Source of the DNA: Stemphylium vesicarium
Lineage: Eukaryota; Ascomycota; Dothideomycetes; Pleosporales; Pleosporaceae
Reading direction: 5' to 3'
Assembly (NCBI GenBank): GCA_004380135.1
Contig: QXCR01000022.1
Span: 186,001 to 250,000, forward strand
Length of the DNA stretch: 64,000 nt
The translations under genes and the position numbers were made by a program. A model generated the notes under the pieces. It was not told the DNA's origin and ran no database searches. It saw only the letters and a list, made by a program, of their open reading frames with translations. Positions 44,135-54,492 of the stretch are shown here, piece after piece (the stretch's first letter is position 1; every line of letters starts with the position of its first letter).

Positions 44135-44736
44135 CATGGTTACTACGATACGAGGGAGGACGGGGGAAGAGGCTCAGCTGAAACCATTGGACGCGTAGGG
44201 TCGGAATCACATATGCTTGGTTAGGTCAGGGGAGGGGCGTACTCATTGGAGGAGGGGGTTATGCTGTGCCTTTTGTCCCCGCATAGTTTTCAGCGCGCAT
44301 TTGCTACTTGCCCTGGTTGGGGGGTCTTGGTGTATAGGCGTTTTCGTCGTTCTTTGGAGGGAAGGGAGACTCGGGCTGGGATTCTTCTTCTCGTCCGTCT
44401 TCTGGTTATACCGGCATTGTTGTTTAATTACGTTTCAAACACACGGAGGGAAGGGGGCACAGAAAGGTATCGTATGGTCAAGGGTAATATACATGTTTGT
44501 TTCGCAAGAATTGATGCCTGAATGGATGAGCCTTGACAATGCGACCGTGGTTCATGTCAATGCTCTCAAAAATTCGTCTCATATATCATATACAGAGTTT
44601 CTACACGGGATTTGCATCATCGACAGTAGCCTTGTAAAAGCACTGGTACTACAAAACTACAATAATCTTCTTCTTCCCTCCAGGTATCCTATCAATATAT
44701 CCCATCTTATCCACCACCACCTAAAACCACACCCTT
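44135..44736. other. Convergent intergenic region
   Basis: 3' UTRs of the DUF726 gene and of mL54. A 176-codon + frame at 44217-44747 has low complexity and no motifs. Confidence 0.4.
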
Positions 44737-45579
44737 CTAACCCATAGCCTTCAAGAAATTAGCCTCCTTGATAGACGCTCTCCGCTTATTCCGCATCGCC
44801 TTTGTCAGCTCCTCTCGCGCATCCGCAGCCTGCACGGCGCCAGCCAAACTACCATCTCCAGCGGGTAAATCAAGCGTCTGCTCGTACAGCGGGATTTTAG
44901 GTATCATCATCTCGGGGTTCATGGCCTGTTCCTTACGGAGGCGCTTTGCGGCTAGACGACGTTGTTTCTTGGATTTGGCTGTGTTGGAATATTAGCACAT
45001 CATTCTTCTTCCTTTTCCTTTTCCTTTTCCTTTTCCAGCATCCATGTCCTTCCCACAGGGCAGAACGTGTAAGATATAAGAGATGGCGAGAAACTCACAG
45101 AACAAATCTCCCGCCCCCTTCTCCGCCTTCTTCTCCTGCCGATCTAGAATCGTCCACAACCACGCTGGATACTCGTCATCCGCCTTGGCAACGGGATCCT
45201 GCCTGTCCTTGAGAAAGTTGAGCCCCTTGAGCGGCTGGCCCGCTGGTATACTGCTCTTCACCAGCGGCGCAATCTTCTTCTTCGCTGCCTCTGCGGCCGT
45301 GGCTTTCAAGTCCGGGCTTGCGGCTGGTGTCAAGGGTTCGCTGAAGGGCTGGGCCGCTGATGTCGAGGTCGCGCTCGGCGGCGTGTGTGAGGAGGTCGAG
45401 TCGCCCTGGCGAGCAGCGGATTGCGTGGCTGTGGCGCCGGAGATGGGCGTCGCATTGTGGAGGGGTGGAGAGGTGGTGAGGAAGCGGGCGGGCGTTTGCG
45501 GGCGGATTGACGACAGAGGCCGTGGTATTTGGTGGGCGGTGCTGCGACTAGCAGCCCGGAGGCAGGACCGACATATCAT
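44737..45579 (-). CDS. Mitochondrial large-subunit ribosomal protein mL54 (yeast MRPL37)
   Basis: Two exons, 45579-45099 and 44978-44737, join to 240 aa. The start MICRSCLRAASRSTAHQIPR is an Arg/Ser-rich, acid-free mitochondrial presequence. An Ala/Ser/Pro-rich linker follows. The conserved core begins at about residue 115: SSIPAGQPLKGLNFLKDRQD, DDEYPAWLWTILDRQ, then after the intron SKSKKQRRLAAKRLRKEQAM, all diagnostic of mL54. The C-terminus (RNKRRASIKEANFLKAMG) is the usual basic end. The protein is a structural part of the mitochondrial large ribosomal subunit. The 120-nt intron contains a hexanucleotide repeat. Confidence 0.92.
45008..45037. repeat. TTTTCC hexanucleotide repeat in the mL54 intron
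   Basis: About four to five units of ttttcc. It is purine-rich on the transcribed strand and lies wholly inside the intron 45098-44979. Confidence 0.85.
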
Positions 45580-46545
45580 CTTTTCGGGGGCGCGGTGTGG
45601 AAATTGCCCAGCTTCAATTCTTCGTTCTCGACCCGTGATACCGCTGCCCGTTCAAAAGTTTGAGACGGGAAGGGAAGGTTGCCGATGGGTTTCGCCGACG
45701 CCGATGGGCCCGGCGCTAGGTGGTGCGGTTCACCGTTACTGGTCCTTAGGCTTTTTGCCAAGGCCTTCCCCCACCCTGCGGGATGTCTTTCCCTTGATGG
45801 ATTTGAGTGAGGCGCACATGATCCGATTTTCGATCTACCTCGATTTCGGCTGGTGGTAGATGCCCATCTTGCGCCTTCCCTATCTCGAAGATCGCCAGGG
45901 TCTCGTTTCTGAATGCGGAATGTGCAGATGACACCGGGTGCGTCCGTCATGACACGTACGAATACTGTGCTCCTTCATCGACCGATGTGCAGGAGAGTTA
46001 TGATGCGGAGGGCAGGGTTTGGGAGTGTTTCTTTTTCGGCACTGACCTGGTTCATGAACAACTGGACTGAGAACACGGTCACGGGCGTACAGTTGTCAAT
46101 GACGAAAGAAATGGTATAGAAGTGATTTGCTTTTAACATTCTGGACTATGCACGTCAGAGACGCGAATGCAGTGTAACCACAACATCCAACATGACCAAA
46201 ACATGTGTGACTGCGCCTGCGGACGAACCGCCTTCCTAAAAACATCGTACAGAGGGGGTGGGAGAGACATGAGAGATCGTAAAAGATAGTGTGGGATTAA
46301 TTGCCCAAGCCTGACGCTGGGGTTCCGGAAACGCCCTATTGCGTTCCTTCCAACCAATGCCAGCAAAAAGTAAATATGAGACAAGAGAAAACTAGGATTA
46401 GACCAAGGAGTGGCGGGGGATCGAGATCCAGTAGTATGTACACAAGAAAACGAGAGCGTGAGACATCGTCTAAGGTATCAAGCAGCAGGCAAAATGAGAC
46501 CGTCTAGGTGGCACGAGGTAAAGGAATTGGGGGTTGAAGGCGGTC
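45580..46545. other. Gene-free stretch upstream of mL54
   Basis: Promoter and leader of mL54 (minus strand), then the 3' flank of the Ser-rich gene. A 124-codon minus frame at 45576-45950 overlaps the mL54 start and shows no family features, so I did not call it. Confidence 0.4.
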
Positions 46546-47394
46546 TCAAATCCAAGCCATGGGAGGAGCTTGGTGTGGCATGCCGAATCGACTGCTGAAG
46601 AGTGGTCGGATCTCCGCGAGGTAGTCAGCGACACAGAAGGTCGCCAGGTTCTTTGAGCGCATGATAGAAATATCCGCGTCGGCCTCCGCATCTCGTACTA
46701 CGCCGCCAAACTCCTCGACGACTTCGTTGAGCTGTTCAAGTTCACGGCCAAAAGGATGGTTTTCTTCTTCAATAGTGGCCTTGAACATGTCCATGGATGA
46801 TCGCTGTTCTCGGGAATTTCGCAGAGAGCTCATGCTTCCGCGGGAGTTCATGCTGCCCCGAGAGCTGACGTTCTGGAGAGATCGCTTGTGCGCCAGTCGC
46901 TCATGAGCACGTTTGCTGTGCGAGAGTGCTCTCTGAGGGATGGCGGGAACGGGCTCCGTGATCTCTTCCTTGACCTGCTTGAGACTGGTGGTTGAAGCCG
47001 ATTTCTTAAGTTGCTTGCCGCCGGATGAGAAGTAGCCAGAGAGGTGGTTTGGTGCCGGCGAAGTAGGTGATGACTCGACAGACGAAGCATCCGTCAATGT
47101 GGTGTCCCTGGATCCATGCGAAGAGGCGCGAGAGCGAGTTGATACACTGTGGTCCGAATCGTCGGCTGAGGAGTGACTCAGGGAAGTCGAAGAGGAGACA
47201 TTCCTCAAGCTCGAAATGTCGGGTGCATTGTACGAAAGCATATTGGTAGTCGATACGAGAGCAACTGGCAGAGAGATTTTGGCACGATCAATGTTGGCAG
47301 GATTCTTGACACTCTGGCTGCGAGTAGGGGAAGTAGGCTCTTTCGGCACATCTGTCCGCTTCATGCGCTTCGTCATTGCACGGGCGAGAGACAT
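46546..47394 (-). CDS. Ser-rich protein of unknown function, conserved in filamentous ascomycetes
   Basis: An intronless frame of 282 aa. The protein is mostly disordered and rich in Ser/Arg, with many possible phosphosites (SSSTSLSHSSADDSDHSVST) and two near-identical SRGSM units (NVSSRGSMNSRGSMSS). Two short ordered-looking islands stand out: ALVSTTNMLSYNAPDI near residue 46 and the C-terminal HPFGRELEQLNEVVEEFGG, followed by NLATFCVADYLAEIRPLF and a final WI. From memory these islands recur at the same places in Aspergillus homologues (LSYNAPD, HPFGQEL, CAEDYL, final WI), which supports a real gene. I cannot assign a function; it could be a phosphorylated scaffold. It has nearly 2 kb of gene-free DNA upstream. 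Confidence 0.75.
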   Translation of the reverse strand: MSLARAMTKRMKRTDVPKEPTSPTRSQSVKNPANIDRAKISLPVALVSTTNMLSYNAPDISSLRNVSSSTSLSHSSADDSDHSVSTRSRASSHGSRDTTLTDASSVESSPTSPAPNHLSGYFSSGGKQLKKSASTTSLKQVKEEITEPVPAIPQRALSHSKRAHERLAHKRSLQNVSSRGSMNSRGSMSSLRNSREQRSSMDMFKATIEEENHPFGRELEQLNEVVEEFGGVVRDAEADADISIMRSKNLATFCVADYLAEIRPLFSSRFGMPHQAPPMAWI

Positions 47395-49383
47395 ATTGAT
47401 GGATTAATTCGAGGGAGAGGCGCGAGATTGCAAAAAAGGGTCCAGCTGTCGGTCGTAGGGCCGGTAATTTTGGCGAAGGCTGTCGTTGGTCGCTATTTGA
47501 GGGAGGTGCAGATATGCGGGGTATCACCGGAGATAAATTGCGCTTGTGGGTGGCACGAGGTCCAAACAGTTGCTGGCTAGGGTTCCACTAATGCGATTAT
47601 CGTACCGTTCTAGAAGAGATCTAGGCAAAGATGCACGCTGTGCTTTGGATGGTGTATCGGAGACGCGTGCCTTCTTTGGGTGTAACGTTGGGCAGCCTTT
47701 TGGGTGGGACCTGTGGTACTGAAGTTGCAAGTCAGGTGGCTTGAGTCCGGCGCAGTCGGTTCCAGTTGATGCGATGTCGACGCCCGGTTTCTTTGTTGGA
47801 GGTATTTTGGTATATATATTTTTTTCCGTTTTTTGTTACTGAGCTTGCAGCGCGTAGGGATGAATACAAGAATGAATGGTAAGTGAGGAATAGAGTCCGT
47901 CTGTCAAAGAGCGTAAAGACCAGCTGTGTCGTAAGGAGCGAACACCGGGCCGCGAAATGAGGGAGAGAGCGTGCTGCTGTGAAGTGCAACGATACTCGTA
48001 AGGCAAAGGGAGGGAGAAGGCCTGAAGAAGAGGGCGCGCGATACAGCGACACTGCGGCTTGAAAAACCAGCATCCCCGGGGGGGCGGCAGGCTAAGGACG
48101 CCGCGTCGACCTGTCTCCCAAACATTGGTAGGAGCGACTGGGGCCGGTCAGGAACAGGCAGGAAGCGGCGAATAGCGTGGCAGAGGAGCTTGGCGCGTCG
48201 GCTTAGTGGCGTTCGGCCGTCCTCGCAGAGTTTAGTGGGTGATATGTTTCCAACACCAGGCGAATCAAGGTGGGCGGTAGCGGGCGCATCTACCGCCCAT
48301 GCGTCTCAGATTGAGCCGGGAGGACGTTGGCCTGTTTGCTTGTTCCCCCGTTCCAGCTCGTCTTGATGGGGCTTCACAGGCCCGCTGTTTCAATGCTTCC
48401 CAGAAGCAAGAAGCGCTCCACTCTCGGCAGCCTCATCAAGGGCTTCCCCATGTGCGTAGCACGGCATTGACAGCTGAAATGAATAGTGAGCATGCAGCCA
48501 GGTCGCACGCTTTCGTCCGAGGTCGGCTGTACCACCACCTGCGACTCTGGACAACTCATCAGGCAGCATGCACTATGGATAAGCTCCGGGCTCTGACAAA
48601 AATGGTACCGTGGAAGTGTTGGACCTGGCGCCTTTGTCCAACCGCTCCCAATCCTGCCTTTCAGAGCACCCAACCGGACGGAGGCGCAAAGGCCTTGGCT
48701 GTTCACACAACGCTGCCCTCGGCTGTGCCCTGCAGGCGCGCGCATGAAACAAGTGCTCGCTCGGGAAATTTGAATTTGCTCAGCCTCCCCTTTTAGACAG
48801 ACGTCGTTGGTGTTGCCATTTCTGCCTTACGCGGCGTCGTAGTTTCAAAACTGCGGAGGGCCGACCGAATGACGATCTCGCCAGATCGAGACCATTTCTC
48901 ACGCGTTGTGCGTGGGTCCACTTGGTGTCGATGAGTCCGGCCAGTCTCCGAGCTGCGAACGTTGATCTGCCGCTTGGCCTCTCCACACATAGTTTGAGTT
49001 CAGGCCGTGGTTGCCAATGTCATTTGCAGCCCAGACACAAAAAGCATCTAGGTTTGCCATCGTTCCCAATGACGTTGATGGCGACTATCGAATTCCACAA
49101 TAGGGTGCAACTTCGTGAAGGGGCGCGACTCAGGTGAGATGAAAGGAGGTGGAAGAGCAAGGGCGGAATGGTCGGGGAGTTTATGAAACGAGAGCGGGTC
49201 CTCGAGTCGCGATTACTACCCGCGGCATCACAACTACACATTAGACACGCCGCCGCTGCGGGGACAAACTTCACGAGATGCTTCATCGCGCCGAATGTGA
49301 ACTCAGACGCGCAAACGCAGTCAGATCTTGGTGCAATCGACACTCTGCATAGGTCCTCTTCGCCTAGGGTATCATCGTCTAGT
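47395..49383. other. Long gene-free stretch (about 2 kb)
   Basis: Upstream region of the Ser-rich gene (minus strand) and 3' flank of PWP1. The longest frame (165 codons at 48299-48796, + strand) has many Cys/His/Arg without any motif or splicing support. No tRNA-like cloverleaf was noticed. This is the largest gene-free gap in the right half of the window. Confidence 0.4.
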
Positions 49384-51081
49384 CTACTCCTCCATCGACT
49401 CCCACCCCTTGTCATCGCCATTTTCCGCGCCCTCGTCGTCACTCTCCCCCTCCTCCGAATCCGAGTCCGTGTCTTGCTCTTCCAGACCCACGAGGCGCTC
49501 TTTGCCGTCTCCTCTAATCGCAGGCACCTTGCTCGCGAAAGCTGCACGTACCGCTGCGTTCGTGCTCGTGTCCCAGATCTGCACTGCACCTTTGCTTCCT
49601 GCGACCGCCAACCGGAAACCAACCTCGTTGTCAGGGGCAAAAGATGTGGAGAAGACCTTCCCAACACCCAAATCCCTCGACACGACCATGCTCGGCCCAT
49701 TTGCTTGAATGTTCCACAGTTTAACTTGCTTGTCCGTAGAGCCTGTGACCAGGTAACCGGGTATTACCGGGTTAATGTCGAACGATGAGATGGACTCGTC
49801 ATGGGCTTGTAGTACCCAGACAGGCTTTGAGGCAGACGGGTCTTTTGGCGCGTTGCGAGTGTCGTGGTAATGTACCATGCCGTTCTCAGTAGAGACCTGG
49901 GGCTGTTAGTACTACGTGATGAAGTTTGTATTGCAACACTTACGTAGAAGTAGTTCGGGTCGTGAGGGTTCCATCGCACACTCTCAACGTCGCTCTCAAC
50001 ACCCCATCTTGGTGCCTTTGCTTCGGGTGCGCGCATATCGGCAGCCACAACAGTCCGATCGTAACTACCACTGAGGAGCGCAGTGGACTCGACGGGATGC
50101 CATGCAACAGAGCAGACCTTGTCAGTGTGATACGTGTATGACTTGGCGCATTTGGTTGTGTTCAAGTCCCAGAGTTTGATGGTCTTGTCTGCGGACGAGG
50201 AAGCGAGGAGGTTGCGGTGGTGGCGGTTGGCTGCGAGAGAGAGGACAGAGTCAACGTGGAACTCATCGTTGGCCTTCTTCGACTTCTTCTTCTTCTTTTT
50301 GGGCTTGTCCGCCTTCATGGCATCATCAGCACCCTGCCCCAGCACAGCATCTGGGTACATGCTGTCGACCACGTCCAGATTCCAGATCTCGATATCGGGG
50401 TCCATGGTTCCAATAGCCACAAAATTGCCCTTGCCTTCACTTGTGCCCACAGATTTGCCAACGGGCATGTCTATCCACTCGACGGCGAGGGGAATCGCGG
50501 GCAGCATGATGTCGTGGTGCACGTAGAGGTTGTCGTCTTCGTCCTCATAGACGTAAACCTCCAGGTGCGCAACTTCGTCTTCTATCCGTCCAGCCAGAAC
50601 GAGGTTGTCTGTTGCCAAAATCTGAAGCTCCTCACGGTCCTCTTCGTCTTCCTCGTCTCCGCCCTTCATGGTGATGTATGGGTCGTCCTCGTCATTTTCG
50701 TGAAACTGCAGGTTCTTTGCATTTCCGAACATGGCCATGGTATCACCCTGGTCTTCGGCGACTTCGTCATCGTAGTGCTCGAGGTCGTACTCTTTGAGAT
50801 CGTCGTCATCATCGTCACTTTGGAGAATTAGTTTTGAGATGAAAACTGCACAGACAGCGCACTCACTTGTCGTCGTCCTTCTTTGAAGCTTTTGCTGAGG
50901 TTCCATTGCTCTTTGCCTTCTCCTCAGATTGCGCCTCTTCGAGGTCTTCCTTGGCGTCCTCCAGTTGCAGGTTCGCAAGCTTCGATATGCGCTCGTACTC
51001 GTCTTCGTCGAATTGGTACCTTGAAGGAAAAGGCGCCGCGAATCCGCGCGGCACCCACGTCGTCGCCGTGATCATAGACAT
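49384..51081 (-). CDS. PWP1: WD40 ribosome-biogenesis protein Pwp1
   Basis: Three exons, 51081-50867, 50817-49944 and 49896-49384, join to 533 aa. The start MSMITATTWVPRGFAAPFP is the conserved N-terminal motif of Pwp1. An acidic region (DDDDDLKEYDLEHYDDEVAE) follows intron 1. WD repeats run from about residue 150: GTMDPDIEIWNLDV, SADKTIKLWDLNT, GSYDRTVVAADMRA, GSTDKQVKLWNIQA and GSKGAVQIWDTST. A Lys-rich insert (PKKKKKKSKKAND) sits between the first two blades, and the C-terminus is acidic. Pwp1 acts in the nucleolus in assembly of the early 60S subunit and 5.8S processing. It is divergent from PRP16, with only 237 bases between the starts. Confidence 0.95.
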
Positions 51082-51318
51082 TTTGGTGATTGCCAGAGAA
51101 GATGCGCAGTGAAAGGGCAAGTCGCGTGGGGAGCTTTTCAAAAGTTGGAAATAATTTTGGGCGCCCCGCAACGATTGGCTAGAGCTCTTTCCCTATCGAT
51201 AATTGCGGACCTCCGAGCATCAACTTTCCCGCCGTCTTAGCATTGCAACACCACCGGCATAGTGACCCTCTCGCATATACTGCAATTTGAAGCCTCTCTC
51301 ACTTCTCTTTTATCAACC
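51082..51318. promoter_or_regulatory. Compact bidirectional promoter PWP1 / PRP16
   Basis: Just 237 bases lie between the divergent ATG codons. I see no clear TATA box. The segment around 51185-51215 (tctttccctatcgataattgc) is pyrimidine- and AT-rich. Confidence 0.55.
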
Positions 51319-54258
51319 ATGGAGCGCGGTCACAGCCCCAAGCGGCGCAAGCTCGACACGGAAGAATACTCCATCGCACCCCGTCCAAAGTTTCGCAAAC
51401 CAAACAAGCCAGCCTCTTCACAGGCACATGCGCCTAGCAGACACGAGAATGGCGCAGATCCATCCCAGAGGTCGTTCGATGGCCCCGAGCCTCTGGTGGA
51501 AGACTTCGACTCGATGGCCCTAGACCGCGACTGGTACGGCGGTGAGGAGAATGGGCACACCTTTGGCGACGACACGCATAACCCTTTTGGCGGTGCTGAG
51601 AGCACATGGCTAGATGCGCAAAGGGAAGCTGCCTTGACCGAGAAGAAGCAAAACAACCGAGCGAGCATGAGAGCACAGCAGAAGCAGAAGGATGTTGACG
51701 CATGGGAGACCAATCGAATGCTCCAGTCTGGAGTCGCCCAACGAAGACATTTCGACGATGACTTTGACGACGACGACGAGAGTATGCGCGTACATATCCT
51801 TGTGCACGACTTAAAACCGCCTTTTCTAGACGGAAAGACCGTCTTTACCAAGCAAATCGACCCCGTCCCCGCCGTACGAGACCCTCAAAGCGACATGGCA
51901 GTATTCAGTCGGCGCGGCAGTCGCGTCGTCAAGGAAAAGCGGCAGCAGAAGGAACGGGCGAAGCAGACACAGGAGGCCACGAGCGCCAAGGGAACGACAT
52001 TGGGCAACATCATGGGTGTCAAGGAAGAGGACACAGACAGTGCTGCTCCAGGACCTGAAGAAGACGAGAAGCAGGGCGGCAGCAAGTTTGCGCAACATCT
52101 TAGCAAGCAGGAAGGCGCCAGCGCTTTTAGTAAGAGCAAGACGCTCAGAGAACAGAGGCAGTACCTCCCGGCCTTTGCAGTTCGAGAAGACCTACTACGT
52201 GTAATTCGAGACAACCAAGTCGTCATCGTCGTCGGTCAGACAGGTTCCGGGAAGACGACTCAGCTGACGCAGTTTCTTTTCGAAGACGGCTACGCTAAAC
52301 AAGGCCTTATTGGCTGCACACAACCCCGTCGTGTCGCAGCCATGAGTGTTGCGAAACGTGTAAGCGAAGAGATGGAGGTCAAGCTGGGTGGCCAAGTTGG
52401 ATACGCAATCCGTTTCGAGGATTGCACCAGTAAAGAGACCAAGATCAAATACATGACCGACGGTGTCTTACTACGAGAGTCTTTGGTTGAACCTGATTTG
52501 GACAAATACTCTTGTATCATCATGGACGAGGCCCACGAGAGAGCTCTGAATACTGATGTGTTGATGGGTCTCCTCAAGAAGGTTCTGGCACGAAGGAGAG
52601 ATCTCAAATTGATTGTCACATCTGCCACCATGAACTCGGACCGCTTCTCGCGCTTCTATGGAGGGGCGCCAGAATTTATTATTCCAGGGCGAACATTCCC
52701 CGTAGACATCCAGTACTCGCGATCGCCGTGCGAGGACTACGTCGACAGTGCCGTCAAGCAGGTTTTGGCGATCCACGTGTCGCAAGGGCCTGGCGATATC
52801 CTAGTTTTCATGACAGGTCAAGAAGATATTGAAATCACGTGTGAGCTTGTGGCCGAAAGACTCAAACTTCTCAACGACCCGCCAAAGCTCAGCATTCTCC
52901 CTATATACAGTCAGATGCCTGCCGATTTGCAAGCGAAAATCTTCGATCGAGCAGCCCCCGGCGTTCGCAAGGTCATCGTGGCCACCAACATTGCAGAAAC
53001 GAGTTTGACGGTGGATGGTATCATGTATGTTGTAGATGGCGGCTTCTCCAAGCTCAAAGTCTACAATCCCAAGATGGGCATGGATACCCTTCAGATCACA
53101 CCCATCTCTCAAGCAAACGCCTCGCAGCGTGCCGGTCGCGCTGGACGTACTGGTCCCGGAAAGTGCTTCCACTTGTACACCGAGAGAGCTTTCAGAGACG
53201 AATTCTACATTCAAACGATACCCGAGATCCAACGAACAAACCTCGCCAACACCGTCTTGCTCCTCAAATCTCTCGGCGTGCGCGACCTGCTAGACTTCGA
53301 CTTTATGGACCCACCACCCCAAGACACAATAACAACCTCACTCTTCGACCTCTGGGCCCTCGGCGCCCTCGACAACATCGGCAACCTGACGGACCTAGGC
53401 CGCACCATGACGGCCTTCCCGATGGATCCATCACTCGCCAAACTCATAATCACAGCCACGGAATACGAATGCAGCGAAGAAATGCTCACAATCGTCGCCA
53501 TGCTCTCCGTCCCCTCCGTCTTCTACCGCCCCAAAGAGCGCCAAGAAGAATCCGACGCAGCGCGCGAAAAGTTCTTCGTCCCAGAATCCGACCATCTCAC
53601 CCTCCTGCACGTGTACACGCAATGGAAAGTAAACGGCTACAGCGACGGGTGGTGCGTGCGCCACTTCCTGCACCCCAAAGCCCTCCGGCGCGCAAAAGAA
53701 ATCCGCGACCAAATCTACGACATCATGACCAAGCAGAAAATGAGCCTCGTGTCCTGCGGCACGGATTGGGATGTAATCCGCAAGTGCATCTGCAGCGGCT
53801 ACTACCACCAAGCCGCCAAAGTCAAGGGAATCGGCGAATACATCAATCTCCGCACCTCGGTTACCATTCAACTCCATCCTACGTCTGCGCTGTATGGCCT
53901 GGGCTACCTCCCTGATTACGTCGTCTACCACGAGCTTATCCTTACGTCAAAGGAGTACATGTCGTGTGTTACGTCTGTGGATCCGCACTGGCTTGCTGAT
54001 ATGGGCGCGGTGTTCTACTCGATAAAGGAGAAGGGGTATTCGGCGCGGGACAAGCGTATTCTTGAGACGGAGTTTAATAAGAAGGCGGGGTTGGAGGCGC
54101 AGATGGCGGTTGATAAGGCGAGGGAGGAGAAGAGGATTCGCGATGAGGAGAGTGGGCCTGTGGTTAAAAAGGTCGGGGCGCAGAAGAAGGAGGTACCGGA
54201 GGGGGATGGTGTGGTTAAGAGGCCGGTGTTGGGGAAGTCGAAGTTTAGGAGGAGGTGA
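51319..54258 (+). CDS. PRP16: DEAH-box splicing ATPase Prp16
   Basis: An intronless frame. The upstream ATG at 51262 is in frame, but I choose MERGHSPKRRKLD at 51319 (979 aa). The N-terminal ~270 residues are charged and poorly conserved. The helicase core has motif I GQTGSGKTTQ at 306, Ia TQPRRVAAMSVAKRV, II DEAH at 403, III SAT at 435, V TNIAETSLTVDGI and VI QRAGRAGRTGPGKC at about 603. The winged-helix, ratchet and OB domains follow (DFDFMDPPPQDTITTSLFDL, then SALYGLGYLPDYVVYHELIL). The FLEDGYA-like IEDG region and IFDRAAPGVRKVIVATN match Prp16 more closely than Prp2 or Prp22. It remodels the spliceosome after the first catalytic step. The last 90 codons change in base use towards AGG and GGG codons. 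Confidence 0.93.
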   Translation: MERGHSPKRRKLDTEEYSIAPRPKFRKPNKPASSQAHAPSRHENGADPSQRSFDGPEPLVEDFDSMALDRDWYGGEENGHTFGDDTHNPFGGAESTWLDAQREAALTEKKQNNRASMRAQQKQKDVDAWETNRMLQSGVAQRRHFDDDFDDDDESMRVHILVHDLKPPFLDGKTVFTKQIDPVPAVRDPQSDMAVFSRRGSRVVKEKRQQKERAKQTQEATSAKGTTLGNIMGVKEEDTDSAAPGPEEDEKQGGSKFAQHLSKQEGASAFSKSKTLREQRQYLPAFAVREDLLRVIRDNQVVIVVGQTGSGKTTQLTQFLFEDGYAKQGLIGCTQPRRVAAMSVAKRVSEEMEVKLGGQVGYAIRFEDCTSKETKIKYMTDGVLLRESLVEPDLDKYSCIIMDEAHERALNTDVLMGLLKKVLARRRDLKLIVTSATMNSDRFSRFYGGAPEFIIPGRTFPVDIQYSRSPCEDYVDSAVKQVLAIHVSQGPGDILVFMTGQEDIEITCELVAERLKLLNDPPKLSILPIYSQMPADLQAKIFDRAAPGVRKVIVATNIAETSLTVDGIMYVVDGGFSKLKVYNPKMGMDTLQITPISQANASQRAGRAGRTGPGKCFHLYTERAFRDEFYIQTIPEIQRTNLANTVLLLKSLGVRDLLDFDFMDPPPQDTITTSLFDLWALGALDNIGNLTDLGRTMTAFPMDPSLAKLIITATEYECSEEMLTIVAMLSVPSVFYRPKERQEESDAAREKFFVPESDHLTLLHVYTQWKVNGYSDGWCVRHFLHPKALRRAKEIRDQIYDIMTKQKMSLVSCGTDWDVIRKCICSGYYHQAAKVKGIGEYINLRTSVTIQLHPTSALYGLGYLPDYVVYHELILTSKEYMSCVTSVDPHWLADMGAVFYSIKEKGYSARDKRILETEFNKKAGLEAQMAVDKAREEKRIRDEESGPVVKKVGAQKKEVPEGDGVVKRPVLGKSKFRRR

Positions 54259-54492
54259 GGGGTGTGTGTGTGCGGATTAATGGGGTTGGGTGTTAAGTGA
54301 GATGGTGGAAGCTTGCATGTTTTCGTGATTTCATAACTAGGACATATATCGAACCATCCATATACTTTTGTATCCACGAATTTCCCCCTCCTACATATGT
54401 CTCTTACCAAGACCCGCCCTCTTGACAAATTTTCCTCTTTCCTCTATACCCTTAAATCCATCCAACCCCCTTCTCATCCCCCATCCACCTCT

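Noticed and set aside
45083..45859. 258-codon + strand frame over mL54
   Set aside because: Antisense of the mL54 first exon and its leader. No motif.
48299..48796. 165-codon + frame in the long gap
   Set aside because: Composition is odd (Cys/His/Arg-rich), with no motif, no splicing partner and no start context. Probably chance in GC-balanced DNA.
53163..53915. 250-codon alternative frame within PRP16
   Set aside because: A shadow frame rich in Arg/Pro, lying fully inside the conserved helicase domain.
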